DNA of 64,000 nt from Aulosira sp. FACHB-615. Lineage in GTDB: Bacteria; Cyanobacteriota; Cyanobacteriia; Cyanobacteriales; Nostocaceae. The position numbers and the translations under genes were made by a program. Of the stretch, positions 34,501-43,478 are shown one piece after another (the first letter of the stretch is position 1; each line of letters starts with the position of its first letter). Below the pieces are notes generated by a model. It was not told where the DNA came from. It made no database searches and saw nothing but the letters and a program-made list of their open reading frames with translations. Location of the stretch: the NCBI RefSeq assembly GCF_014698045.1, contig NZ_JACJSE010000016.1, forward strand, positions 1 through 64,000, given 5' to 3'.

Positions 34501-34845
34501 TTAGCCGCCACTGAGTTTGGCTTTGTAACCTAATTTGGTAACAATCTCTAAAATTTTCTGCTTGTGTTCGCCTTGAATTTCAATGGTGTTCTCTTTGACT
34601 GTCCCACCTGTACCGCATTGGGTTTTTAACTGCTTGACTAAATCTGCTAAAGTTTCCGGCTTGGCTTGAAACCCAGTAATCACCGTTACCGTTTTCCCCT
34701 TGCGTCCGGTGCGGGTGGCTTGGATTCTCAAGTTTTGTTGTTGGGGTGGAAGTTCCTGAATTGGTCTTTCGATAGCGGCGGAGTTATCGTTACCGAATTC
34801 TTGATAGACAATCTTTTTATCAGAGTTTGATTTGGAAGCAGACAT
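34501..34845 (-). CDS. SUI1-family translation factor (YciH-like)
   Basis: The 114-aa protein belongs to the SUI1/eIF1 family. Its last ~75 residues show the signature RIQATRTGRKGKTVTVITGF, then LKTQCGTGGTVKENTIEIQG. In bacteria these proteins bind the small ribosomal subunit and may improve start-codon accuracy, though they are not essential. The N-terminal 35 residues are a flexible Gln/Asn-rich tail. It is divergent from trpB. Confidence 0.92.
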   Translation of the reverse strand: MSASKSNSDKKIVYQEFGNDNSAAIERPIQELPPQQQNLRIQATRTGRKGKTVTVITGFQAKPETLADLVKQLKTQCGTGGTVKENTIEIQGEHKQKILEIVTKLGYKAKLSGG

Positions 34846-35050
34846 ACAAAATTGCGGTAGTGATTCAGTTCTACTACATCCATTATGGTGTCAGGTAAGG
34901 CGAGTTTAACAGTGGTTCGCAATTTACCGTTTTTAAAGCAAAGGTATCTTGAATAGAGAATTGGTTTTGAATTACGAATTACAAATTAGTATTATCCACC
35001 CCAGACTCCTTATAATTAATGAAGTCTTTACTTGTCATCAAGATAATTCC

Positions 35051-36292
35051 GTGACTATTACTCCCCTCTCTCCAAATTCTTCCACAACTACTCAGGTTCC
35101 CGATACACAAGGACGCTTTGGACGCTTTGGCGGTAAGTACGTCCCGGAAACCCTGATGCCTGCTTTAGCTGAATTGGAAACAGCTTATCAGCAATATCGT
35201 CATGACCCAGAGTTTCAAGCAGAACTCCAACAACTGCTGCGGGATTATGTGGGACGCGCTACACCGTTGTATTTTGCCGAACGGCTGACTGCTCATTATG
35301 CCCGACCTGATGGTACAGGGGCGCAGATTTATTTAAAGCGGGAAGATTTAAATCACACTGGCGCACACAAAATTAATAATGCTTTGGGTCAAGTATTATT
35401 AGCCAAGCGTATGGGTAAGCAGCGAATTATTGCGGAAACCGGCGCTGGACAACATGGTGTTGCAACAGCCACAGTTTGCGCCCGATTTGGCTTGGAATGC
35501 GTGATTTACATGGGTGTTCATGATATGGAACGCCAAGCTTTGAACGTGTTTAGAATGCGGTTGATGGGAGCAGAAGTCCGTCCGGTGGAAGCTGGTACAG
35601 GTACTCTCAAGGATGCGACTTCGGAAGCAATTCGGGATTGGGTGACAAACGTTGAAACAACTCATTACATTCTTGGTTCTGTAGCCGGGCCGCATCCTTA
35701 CCCAATGATGGTGCGGGATTTTCACGCAGTGATTGGTCAAGAAACTCGCGCTCAAGCTTTAGAAAAGTGGGGCGGTTTACCGGATATTCTCTTGGCTTGT
35801 GTGGGTGGTGGTTCCAATGCAATGGGGCTGTTTTATGAGTTTGTCAATGAACCATCTGTGCGGTTAATTGGGGTAGAAGCTGCTGGTGAAGGTGTGAATA
35901 CAGAGAAACACGCCGCCACCTTGACAAAAGGTCGAGTTGGTGTACTACACGGAGCGATGAGCTATCTACTGCAAGATGAAGATGGACAAGTCACCGAGGC
36001 GCACTCAATTAGCGCGGGGTTAGATTATCCCGGTGTAGGGCCAGAACACAGTTATTTAAAAGATACGAATCGGGCAGAATATTACAGTGTGACAGATGCA
36101 GAAGCTTTGGCAGCATTTCAAAAACTGTCCCGCTTAGAAGGGATTATCCCAGCTTTGGAAACTTCTCATGCGATCGCCTATCTCGACACTCTCTGTCCCC
36201 AACTTAACGGCAGTCCCAGAATTATCATTAACTGTTCTGGACGCGGTGACAAAGATGTGCAAACCGTCGCTAAGTTTTTAATTCCACAGTAA
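35051..36292 (+). CDS. trpB: tryptophan synthase beta chain
   Basis: TrpB joins indole to serine to make tryptophan, using pyridoxal phosphate. The PLP-binding Lys is in HTGAHKINNALGQ, the phosphate loop in CVGGGSNAMG, and the N-terminal GRFGGKYVPETLMPAL is typical. The open frame extends upstream to 34949, but those 34 residues do not resemble the family; the GTG at 35051 gives a 413-aa protein of standard size. trpA is not adjacent, as is usual in cyanobacteria. Confidence 0.96.
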   Translation: MTITPLSPNSSTTTQVPDTQGRFGRFGGKYVPETLMPALAELETAYQQYRHDPEFQAELQQLLRDYVGRATPLYFAERLTAHYARPDGTGAQIYLKREDLNHTGAHKINNALGQVLLAKRMGKQRIIAETGAGQHGVATATVCARFGLECVIYMGVHDMERQALNVFRMRLMGAEVRPVEAGTGTLKDATSEAIRDWVTNVETTHYILGSVAGPHPYPMMVRDFHAVIGQETRAQALEKWGGLPDILLACVGGGSNAMGLFYEFVNEPSVRLIGVEAAGEGVNTEKHAATLTKGRVGVLHGAMSYLLQDEDGQVTEAHSISAGLDYPGVGPEHSYLKDTNRAEYYSVTDAEALAAFQKLSRLEGIIPALETSHAIAYLDTLCPQLNGSPRIIINCSGRGDKDVQTVAKFLIPQ

Positions 36293-36342
36293 AACTGTCA
36301 GAATAACACCTTGGGCGCGGTAAAACTTTTGTAATACTGAGT

Positions 36343-36376
36343 GTAGGGGAGCCATTGCTTTAGGTGGCTTCCCTAC
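36343..36376 (+). terminator. terminator of trpB
   Basis: GTAGGGGAGCCA pairs with TGGCTTCCCTAC around a short loop, followed by CATTTTTATGG. It lies 50 bp past the trpB stop and before the convergent dehydrogenase gene. Confidence 0.7.
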
Positions 36377-36404
36377 TCATTTTTATGGTCAATCATAGAA
36401 AAAT

Positions 36405-37436
36405 TCAATTCTGGTTACAAACCATTGCAACTTTAATTACTTGACGCGCTTTCATGTCGTGAAAGACTTGTTCTAAATCTTTTAAAGGTCGGCTTTCACT
36501 TATGAGTAATTCTAAAGGTAGTTTTTGACTGGCTATCATTGCAAGTGCCGATCGCACATATTTCGGTGTGTTGTGAAATACGCCTTTTAATGTAAGTTCG
36601 CTGTAGTGCAATTGTTCTGTATTGACTGTAATTGTTGTATCTCGTAGACAGCCACCGAATAAGTTAACTGTTGCGCCAGGACGAGCGCAGGCGATCGCAG
36701 TTTCCCAGACACTAGGTACACCAGTGGCTTCAATCACCACATCTGCGCCCCAGCCTTGGGTAAGTTCTTTCACCACACCCGGAATATCAGAAATTTGATG
36801 ATAGTTAAATGTTTGTGCTGCACCAAGCTTTTGACCGATTTCTAGCCTTTGGTCACTTCCTCCCCAGAGTAATACTTCAACAGTCTCAGCCAATGCCGCA
36901 ACAAACATTAAGCCAATCGCCCCATCTCCCAAAATCACTACTTTATCTTTGGGTTTGATATGGGAACGAGCGACACCATGCAATACACAAGCTAATGGTT
37001 CAGTCATCGCCGCCAATGCAAAAGGTAATTCATCGGGCAGACGCAATAAATTATGCTGGACAATGGGTGCAGGAATTTTTAAGTATTCGGCAAATGTGCC
37101 ATTATTCCAAGTTAAATTCGGGCATAAAGAATACTCTTGGCGTTGACAAAAAAAACATTCCATGCAAGGTGCAGAGTTATTGGCCACAACGCGATCGCCC
37201 ACTCGCCAATTAACTACATCTGCGCCCACCGCAACAATTGTCCCTGCGGCTTCATGACCAAATAGCGTTGGTGGTTTCAACATCTTGGCATGACCACCAC
37301 GCCGCCAAACTTTCAAATCTGTACCGCAAGTTGTCGCTGCACCCACTTGAATCACGATTTCACCGACTGCTGGTGTGGGGTCAGCTACTTGCTCTAACCG
37401 TAAATCTTCCTGACCATAAAGTAATGCTGCTAACAA
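36405..37436 (-). CDS. zinc-dependent alcohol dehydrogenase-like oxidoreductase
   Basis: The 343-aa protein is a medium-chain dehydrogenase/reductase. Catalytic zinc ligands are in TTCGTDLK and GHEAAG; the structural zinc site is CMECFFCQRQEYSLC; the NAD(P)-binding Rossmann motif is GDGAIG. Overall it resembles the sorbitol/threonine dehydrogenase branch, so a polyol or secondary alcohol is a likely substrate. No pathway partner is adjacent. Confidence 0.92.
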   Translation of the reverse strand: MLAALLYGQEDLRLEQVADPTPAVGEIVIQVGAATTCGTDLKVWRRGGHAKMLKPPTLFGHEAAGTIVAVGADVVNWRVGDRVVANNSAPCMECFFCQRQEYSLCPNLTWNNGTFAEYLKIPAPIVQHNLLRLPDELPFALAAMTEPLACVLHGVARSHIKPKDKVVILGDGAIGLMFVAALAETVEVLLWGGSDQRLEIGQKLGAAQTFNYHQISDIPGVVKELTQGWGADVVIEATGVPSVWETAIACARPGATVNLFGGCLRDTTITVNTEQLHYSELTLKGVFHNTPKYVRSALAMIASQKLPLELLISESRPLKDLEQVFHDMKARQVIKVAMVCNQN

Positions 37437-37784
37437 GGCTTGTGACCTAATTCAAAAGCTCCACCTGATTTTATCAGGTAAATATTCAGAATTTATAAGG
37501 TGCGATCGCTCCACCACTCAACTCTTCAGTAATGCTACTCTGATTTAACTCAGCACTCAGCACTTTCAACTCAGCACTTTTTTAGTGAACTTCGATTACA
37601 TTTAGATGTCAAAGCCTTGCTGCCTAGAATAGACTGGTTTTGTGTACCTCTGGCTACATCTTGTCATCGATGTTAATCACAATTAATTTTCACAAGACAA
37701 ATTTAGTTTTCTGTAAAACACCGATTTCTCAGTGAATCTAATCTTAGAAATCTTTTTCGTAAATGTAGTTTCTAGGATGGCGCT
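37437..37784. other. intergenic region with CTCAGCA repeats
   Basis: Several CTCAGCACT heptamer-type units (37548-37578) are present, the same type as at 15304. Divergent promoters for the dehydrogenase and nfeD genes should lie here. No gene was found. Confidence 0.6.
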
Positions 37785-38216
37785 ATGCCAAGTTCTACTT
37801 TAATTTGGCTCCTAGCTGGCTCAGGTTTGTGTTTATTAGAACTGTTTTTACCGTCGGCTTTTGTCGCCTTCATGATGGGTATTAGTGCCTTTGCGGTGGC
37901 GCTACTTTCCCAATTTGGTTTGAGTTTATGGCTACAAGTAGCAATTTGGCTATTGCTGTCCACAATTTTAATAGTACTATCTCGGCGATATTTACAACCG
38001 CAACGACGCAAATCAAAAATTCAGGATGCCATTGTAGCGGAAACTTTAACAGAAATTCCGGCAGGCAAAACTGGACGAGTGCTATATGAAGGCAATTCTT
38101 GGCGGGCTAAATGTGATGATGACAAACTTGATATCGCTCCCCACCAACGTGTTTACGTAGTCAGAAGAGAAGGTACTACGTTAATTGTCATGCCAGAAAA
38201 TTTGTTGCATTCATAA
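37785..38216 (+). CDS. NfeD-family membrane protein
   Basis: The 143-aa protein has two or three membrane segments in the first ~70 residues and then a beta-rich OB-fold domain (AGKTGRVLYEGNSWRAKC ... VYVVRREGTTLIV). Short NfeD proteins work with SPFH/stomatin proteins in membrane microdomains. The next gene, 59 bp on, encodes such a stomatin, so the pair is the classic NfeD-SPFH operon. Confidence 0.9.
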   Translation: MPSSTLIWLLAGSGLCLLELFLPSAFVAFMMGISAFAVALLSQFGLSLWLQVAIWLLLSTILIVLSRRYLQPQRRKSKIQDAIVAETLTEIPAGKTGRVLYEGNSWRAKCDDDKLDIAPHQRVYVVRREGTTLIVMPENLLHS

Positions 38217-38275
38217 TATGAAGTGTGAAGTATAAAGGTTAACAACTAAGAGATTTAATAACCAGGAGATTTACA

Positions 38276-39274
38276 GTGGAACAGTTTTTGTTATTGATTT
38301 TTTTAGCCCTTGGTGGTTCTACTTTGGCTGGTTCTGTAAAAGTGGTCAATCAAGGTAATGAAGCTTTGGTAGAAAGATTGGGTAGCTATAACAAAAAGCT
38401 CGAACCAGGACTGAATTTTGTTGTGCCTTTTTTAGATAAAATCGTTTACCAACAAACCATCCGCGAAAAGGTTTTAGATATTCCGCCACAAAAATGTATT
38501 ACCCGTGACAACGTGGGTATTGAAGTAGATGCGGTGGTGTACTGGCGAATAGTTGATATGGAAAAAGCTTGGTACAAAGTTGAAAATCTTCAGTCAGCAA
38601 TGACCAACTTAGTACTAACTCAAATTCGCTCAGAAATGGGACAACTAGAGTTAGATGAAACCTTTACCGCCCGTTCCCAAATTAATGAAATTTTATTGAG
38701 AGATTTAGATATTGCTACCGACCCTTGGGGGGTGAAAGTCACACGGGTAGAATTGCGAGATATTATTCCTTCCCAAGCAGTACGCGAATCAATGGAATTG
38801 CAAATGTCCGCCGAACGCCGCAGACGGGCTGCAATTTTAAATTCTGAAGGTGAACGGGAAGCCGCAGTTAATAGTGCTAGAGGTAAAGCAGAAGCCCAAA
38901 TTCTCGATGCAGAAGCGCGGCAAAAATCATTAATTTTGCAGGCTGAAGCTGAACAAAAAGCCATTGTTCTGAAAGCCCAAGCCGAACGTCAACAACAAGT
39001 TCTCAAAGCCCAAGCCATTGCGGAATCAGCCGAAATCATCGCCCAAAAAATTAATTCTCAACCCAGCGCGAGTAAAGCTTTAGAAGTTCTGTTTGCGTTG
39101 GGTTATCTCGATATGGGCGCGACTATTGGTAAAAGCGATAGCAGCAAAGTCATGTTTATCGATCCCCGCACAATTCCGGCGGCTTTTGAGGGTATTCGCT
39201 CAATAGTGTCTGACACTAATGTAGATTCTAACGCTTGGCTGGGTAAGGAAATACCTGATGTGAATGGTCAATAG
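38276..39274 (+). CDS. SPFH/stomatin-like (paraslipin, QmcA-type) protein
   Basis: The 332-aa protein starts at GTG with one N-terminal membrane segment, followed by the SPFH domain (VNQGNEALVERLGSYNKKLEPGLNFVVPF) and a long Ala/Glu-rich coiled coil (about 190-265, with repeated KAQAERQ-type heptads). Such proteins form ring-like oligomers and organise membrane patches with FtsH proteases and NfeD. It is cotranscribed with the NfeD gene. Confidence 0.93.
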   Translation: MEQFLLLIFLALGGSTLAGSVKVVNQGNEALVERLGSYNKKLEPGLNFVVPFLDKIVYQQTIREKVLDIPPQKCITRDNVGIEVDAVVYWRIVDMEKAWYKVENLQSAMTNLVLTQIRSEMGQLELDETFTARSQINEILLRDLDIATDPWGVKVTRVELRDIIPSQAVRESMELQMSAERRRRAAILNSEGEREAAVNSARGKAEAQILDAEARQKSLILQAEAEQKAIVLKAQAERQQQVLKAQAIAESAEIIAQKINSQPSASKALEVLFALGYLDMGATIGKSDSSKVMFIDPRTIPAAFEGIRSIVSDTNVDSNAWLGKEIPDVNGQ

Positions 39275-39310
39275 TCATTGGTCATTGGTCAATAGTCATT
39301 AGTCATTGGT
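39265..39310. repeat. short tandem repeat (GTCATTG/GTCAATA units)
   Basis: An array of GTCATTG and GTCAATA heptamers starts in the last codons of the SPFH gene. Its complement (AAATGAC units) recurs at 39366-39395 just before the convergent zur gene, so the two arrays can pair and may form a terminator. Confidence 0.8.
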
Positions 39311-39386
39311 GTTACTTTTCCCATCAGCTATTATGTTAACTGAGAACAGTGTCAGAGATTAGTAACAAATGACAAAGGACAAATGA

Positions 39387-39773
39387 CTATTGACTAACCT
39401 GACACTGATCACACAAACCGAAAAATTCTAAGGTGTGGTAGAAAATTTTAAATTTGTGGCTTACTTGTAATTGGTCTTCCAGGTCGTGGACTGGACATTG
39501 ATTAATAGGAATTGACATACCACATTGCAGACAGGTGAGGTGGTGTTTGTCCTGCTGTACTAAGCTATAGAGGGCTTCACCATTAGCTAAAGTTCGCACT
39601 TGCACCAAACCTTCAAGTTTTAAAGCTTCCAAGGAACGGTAAACTGTGGCTAAACCCATATTTTGATTGCGATTCCGCAATTCAATATAAATGTCTTGGG
39701 CGGAAATGCCTTGTTTGACGCTTTTCAGTAGGTTTAAAATCCGCTCTTGACTGCGGGTGCGTATGGCTCTCAT
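39387..39773 (-). CDS. zur: Fur-family regulator, FurB/Zur type
   Basis: The 128-aa protein is a Fur-family metalloregulator. The winged helix spans about 1-75 (ISAQDIYIELRNRNQNMGLATVYRSLEAL), and the dimer domain has the HHLTCLQCG and GLCDQC Cys pairs for structural zinc. It closely resembles, from memory, Anabaena FurB, which acts as Zur and controls zinc uptake and oxidative-stress genes. It is divergent from purS, with 145 bp between them. No convincing Zur box was picked out by eye. Confidence 0.85.
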   Translation of the reverse strand: MRAIRTRSQERILNLLKSVKQGISAQDIYIELRNRNQNMGLATVYRSLEALKLEGLVQVRTLANGEALYSLVQQDKHHLTCLQCGMSIPINQCPVHDLEDQLQVSHKFKIFYHTLEFFGLCDQCQVSQ

Positions 39774-39918
39774 AAGTAGTTGTGGATATTCGCCACTGTA
39801 GTGGAAGCTGTTATACTGGCTATCTAATAAATTAACTTTAACTGTTTCACAATCTTATTTTCACTCAGTTGGAACAGAAAGTTATAGTATAGCGATCGCA
39901 GCATTCAGCAAAAAAACT

Positions 39919-40197
39919 GTGCAACGGAAGTATTTAGCCAAAATTCATGTAACGCTTCGTCCTTCAGTCCTAGACCCTGCTGGTGTGGCTGTACAATCTG
40001 GTCTCAAGCAGATGGGATACGAAACAGTTGAAAACGTGCGGATTGGTAAGTACATAGAACTTACCATCATCTCTCAGGATGAGACTAAAGCACGGAGGGA
40101 CTTAGATAACATTTGTGACCAAATGTTAGCCAATCCTGTAATTGAGAACTATCGATTTGACTTAATTGAGGTCGAAACGCAGACGGGAGTGTTTTAG
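39919..40197 (+). CDS. purS: phosphoribosylformylglycinamidine synthase subunit PurS
   Basis: PurS is the small bridging subunit of the PurLQS complex that amidates FGAR in purine synthesis. The 92-aa protein has the family's YLAKIHVTLRPSVLDPAGVAVQ start and a second strand-rich half (IGKYIELTI). The start is GTG. It lies just upstream of purQ, separated by 110 bp containing a long hairpin. Confidence 0.93.
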   Translation: MQRKYLAKIHVTLRPSVLDPAGVAVQSGLKQMGYETVENVRIGKYIELTIISQDETKARRDLDNICDQMLANPVIENYRFDLIEVETQTGVF

Positions 40198-40209
40198 AAG
40201 GTAAAAGGT

Positions 40210-40262
40210 AAAAGGTAAAAGTAAAAAGGACTAAATCTTCTGCCTTTTTACTTTTGCCTTTT
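40210..40262. repeat. inverted repeat between purS and purQ
   Basis: Arms of 20 bp, made of AAAAGGTAAAAGTAAAAAGG and its near-complement (one mismatch), face each other across 13 nt. The repeat resembles the AAGGTAAAAGG heptamer family seen at 48395. A T-rich stretch follows, so it may attenuate transcription between purS and purQ. Confidence 0.75.
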
Positions 40263-40307
40263 TAATTTTTACTTGTCCATATCCAAATGACCAATGACAC
40301 ATAACAA

Positions 40308-40985
40308 ATGACAAAATTCGGCGTTATTGTTTTTCCAGGGTCTAATTGCGATCGCGATGTGGCTTATGTCACCAGAGACTTGTTAGGTCAACCAACGCGC
40401 ATGGTTTGGCATCAAGACACCGACATAGCTGATTTGGATGTAATTATCATTCCAGGAGGCTTTAGTTATGGTGATTATCTGCGCTGTGGTGCGATCGCTC
40501 GATTTTCGCCTGTGATGCAGCAGGTGATTGAACACGCGCAAAAGGGTAAGTTTGTCCTCGGTATTTGTAACGGGTTTCAGGTATTAACTGAAGCCAAGCT
40601 GTTACCTGGGGCATTAACGAGAAATCGGGATTTGCATTTTATTTGCGATCGCGTCCCGTTAAAAGTCGAAAATACAAATATTCCTTGGACACAAGCTTAC
40701 ACCAGTAAACAAACCATCACCCTACCCATTGCCCACGGAGAAGGGCGCTTTTATGCTGATAGAGCCACTTTATCGGCAATAGAAGACAATGGCCAGGTGG
40801 TATTCCGCTATGCAGGCGAGAACCCCAATGGTTCACTCAACAAGATTGCCGGGATTTGCAATCGCCAAGGCAATGTTTTGGGGATGATGCCACACCCAGA
40901 AAGGGCATCTGATAAGATGCTTGGTGATAGTGATGGATTAAGTTTATTTCAAGGATTGTTAGAAAAAGTCGCTGCTGTAGTTTAG
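40308..40985 (+). CDS. purQ: phosphoribosylformylglycinamidine synthase subunit PurQ
   Basis: PurQ is the glutaminase subunit that supplies ammonia to PurL. The 225-aa class I glutamine amidotransferase has the nucleophile Cys in LGICNGFQVL, the catalytic His/Glu in MMPHPERA, and the PGGFSYGDYLRCGAIA motif. It follows purS on the same strand; purL is not in the window. Confidence 0.97.
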   Translation: MTKFGVIVFPGSNCDRDVAYVTRDLLGQPTRMVWHQDTDIADLDVIIIPGGFSYGDYLRCGAIARFSPVMQQVIEHAQKGKFVLGICNGFQVLTEAKLLPGALTRNRDLHFICDRVPLKVENTNIPWTQAYTSKQTITLPIAHGEGRFYADRATLSAIEDNGQVVFRYAGENPNGSLNKIAGICNRQGNVLGMMPHPERASDKMLGDSDGLSLFQGLLEKVAAVV

Positions 40986-41052
40986 GGTTGACTTTTTTGG
41001 AAACCATAGCAAATAATCCCGCTTCTCAATGAAGATGCTAGTTGATTTTGTT

Positions 41053-41080
41053 GTAGAGACGTTGTATACAATGTCTCTAC
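41053..41080 (+). terminator. hairpin downstream of purQ
   Basis: GTAGAGACGTTGTA and TACAATGTCTCTAC form a 14-bp stem with one G-U pair. The GTAGAGACG/CGTCTCTAC palindrome is common between genes in these genomes. It lies 68 bp past purQ and may end its transcript. Confidence 0.6.
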
Positions 41081-41104
41081 TTCTCATTTATAGAATTGGT
41101 ATCG

Positions 41105-41290
41105 GCACATAGCCCTCAGACTGAAGTCTGGGGCTATACAAACGAAACTCGCCTGCGCGGGTTTTTAGAAAGTCCGCGTAGGTGTTCACTGAGCTTGCGA
41201 TGCCCTGAGCTTGTCGTTCGCGTAGTGTCTCCGGCAGGAGAAGGGTCGAAGTGCGGACTTTGTTTTTATAGCCACAAATTCTATTCGTCG
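41105..41290. repeat. interspersed palindromic repeat unit
   Basis: The unit contains AGCCCTCAGACTGAAGTCTG followed by GGGCT (a strong hairpin), then CGCCTGCGCGGGTTTTTAGA and paired GTCCGCGTAGG/GTGCGGAC segments, ending TATAGCC. Such palindrome clusters occur widely in Nostoc-type genomes. The long open frame that crosses it has no support as a gene. Confidence 0.6.
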
Positions 41291-41426
41291 GGGCTAAGTT
41301 CTTTCCTACTCCCTATTCCCCACTCCCCACTCCCTTTTTGTATCAACGCACATAGAATTTATCTAATATTTTTGGCAAAATCTAAAATCTCTGTGGCAAC
41401 TGACAGAGTATTCGCAGGATTCTCTA

Positions 41427-43382
41427 ATGTATATTCCTGACTCGCTGCAATTATTTATTAGGTGGATACAAGCATTTGATATTCGTGTTTTACAAACTGA
41501 AGGAGATGTCGAAAAAAAGTTTATTTTGCCAATATTTCAATATTTGGGTTATCCAGATTCATATCGGCAGAGTAAGTATAGTTTAACCAGTAATAATTCA
41601 GAGAACCCAGCCAAACAACTCAAAAATTCTCAAATTTATTTTGCTACCGATGATGTAGTTCAGCAAAATTCTGACACATCATTGATAATTATTATTTATT
41701 TAGCACCAAATACACAATATTTTTCTGAAGCTATTACCCAAGCTAAATTTTACAGCACTTATCTCAAACCTATATTTTTCATCATTACTAATGGATATAG
41801 TCTCAAAATATTCAAATATTTTCCTTACCATCGAGAAGAATTGATATTTGATGGGATAATTGATACATTGAGAAATAGTCAAGTTGCTGAAAATCTTTAT
41901 TATCAGCTTAATTTTGATTTAGTTAGAAAAATTCCTAAAACTACAGTCAATAATTTTAAATCTCCTGAATTTAGCAGCATAGAAAAATATTTAAGACGAC
42001 ATCAAGAATTTAGCCATATTTTAGAAAAGGCTGAGTTTGAACCTTGTTTACTAAAAAAAGGTAATCACTTAACTGTTGTTAAACCAAAAGTGCTGATGGA
42101 GTGCAATTTACCACAGGCTTTTGGCAAAGGTGATTGTGTAATTCAATTTAGTAGCGTGATGCTGAGAGGGTTGAAAATTTCCCTCAACCATCAGCAAATT
42201 TTAGGTCAATTAATGACGGGACTCTACACTAAGCCTGAATGGGGTTGTCGTCGTTTTTTAAAACAACTAGATACAGATACTTTTGAAGCTTATTTAGGAC
42301 AAACAACAGTCATTGTATCTGAGTTAGAAGCGGCAGATTTATGTTTATGTGTGGATGCTGTTTGTCAGGCGTATCAAAATAAAATTATTGAATTTGAGAA
42401 TTATTTAGAAACCTGGGATTTTAAATTTGTTGAATTTCCCGATGTTAGAGGCTTTCATCTATTTTCTGTAGATGTAAAACTCTGGAAAATTATGCACAAT
42501 TTTATTAAAAAATTTAATTACGCTCAAGGTAAATCAGAATGGCATGTATTTGACCAAGATAGTACTTCTATTCGCGTCAGTCGGGGAATTAGGGATCATG
42601 CTTTTATTGTGCCGCGTTTCAGTAATGCTTACTCGGCGTTATCTAATAATCAAGTTGATATATTGTACGAAATCAACGATAGTCACATCGCCACATTAGA
42701 AAGCAGTAACCTTAATTCTTGGCAAGAAGATATCGGGATAAGAGGTACATGGACAGCTAAGTATACAAAAACTTGGTTAATCGAAAAATATATTCCGCAA
42801 GTGATGAGTTATCACTCGCAAAAGTTTCAAGTTTTAGAATTTGACTTAGAGAAAAATATCTTAAATTACCCCAGTCAACATACAGCATTTAAAGAAATAA
42901 ATGATGTTAAAGATTTTCTGCCTTATCTGCGAGATATCCAAGCATGGTTAAGAGCATATATTGTAAATATTGCCACTGGTTGTTTACAGCAATATTATCA
43001 AGTATTCACCGATTTAGTGAGGAATACCGATACTGCGATCGCAGGCTTGGATTATATCACAATGAACTTACAAAAAATAATCTGGAAACATCCCTCAGCC
43101 GAGATATCCAGACAAGAAATTTGGAATTTTAAAGATGTTATTTATTGTTTAGATAACCAAGTTGCTAAGATAAATAATTGTAAATATATCCCTACTTGGG
43201 AAGCAGATTTAATTACCAGAGTGTTGATTTGGATTATCGAAAATGGCAAAATTAATCACTCGCAAGGTCAATTAAATGTAGCCAAACAAGCATTATTACC
43301 ACTATGGGAACAATGTCGCTTTGAAATGCGCCATATCTATCCTTATCGCACAAGCATTAATTCCGGAGGTAAATCAGTATAG
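41427..43382 (+). CDS. orphan protein with HsdR-N-like start, 651 aa
   Basis: Residues ~20-135 resemble the N-terminal nuclease domain of type I restriction HsdR subunits (GDVEKKFILPIFQYLGYPDS; EAITQAKFYSTYL; IFFIITNGYSLKIFKY). The expected Glu-x-Lys catalytic pair is not visible: the matching strand reads LIIIIYLAP (86-94). The remaining 500 residues match nothing I know; they are soluble, aromatic-rich and without helicase motifs. It has no methylase or specificity subunit nearby. It could be a DNA-binding relic, a pseudo-nuclease sensor, or an unknown defence protein. Confidence 0.6.
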   Translation: MYIPDSLQLFIRWIQAFDIRVLQTEGDVEKKFILPIFQYLGYPDSYRQSKYSLTSNNSENPAKQLKNSQIYFATDDVVQQNSDTSLIIIIYLAPNTQYFSEAITQAKFYSTYLKPIFFIITNGYSLKIFKYFPYHREELIFDGIIDTLRNSQVAENLYYQLNFDLVRKIPKTTVNNFKSPEFSSIEKYLRRHQEFSHILEKAEFEPCLLKKGNHLTVVKPKVLMECNLPQAFGKGDCVIQFSSVMLRGLKISLNHQQILGQLMTGLYTKPEWGCRRFLKQLDTDTFEAYLGQTTVIVSELEAADLCLCVDAVCQAYQNKIIEFENYLETWDFKFVEFPDVRGFHLFSVDVKLWKIMHNFIKKFNYAQGKSEWHVFDQDSTSIRVSRGIRDHAFIVPRFSNAYSALSNNQVDILYEINDSHIATLESSNLNSWQEDIGIRGTWTAKYTKTWLIEKYIPQVMSYHSQKFQVLEFDLEKNILNYPSQHTAFKEINDVKDFLPYLRDIQAWLRAYIVNIATGCLQQYYQVFTDLVRNTDTAIAGLDYITMNLQKIIWKHPSAEISRQEIWNFKDVIYCLDNQVAKINNCKYIPTWEADLITRVLIWIIENGKINHSQGQLNVAKQALLPLWEQCRFEMRHIYPYRTSINSGGKSV

Positions 43383-43478
43383 AGATTTAAGGGTGTAAGG
43401 GTTGTGAACCTAAACCAGTCAAAATTCCCCCGTATCTACCTTCCCTTGTCTCCCTCGTCCCCTCATCTCATCAAAAGC

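Noticed and set aside
34949..35050. N-terminal extension of TrpB
   Set aside because: The 34 extra residues do not match TrpB; the GTG at 35051 gives the standard length.
41096..41440. 114-aa open frame on the plus strand
   Set aside because: It is made of the palindromic repeat unit and overlaps the start of the 651-aa gene.
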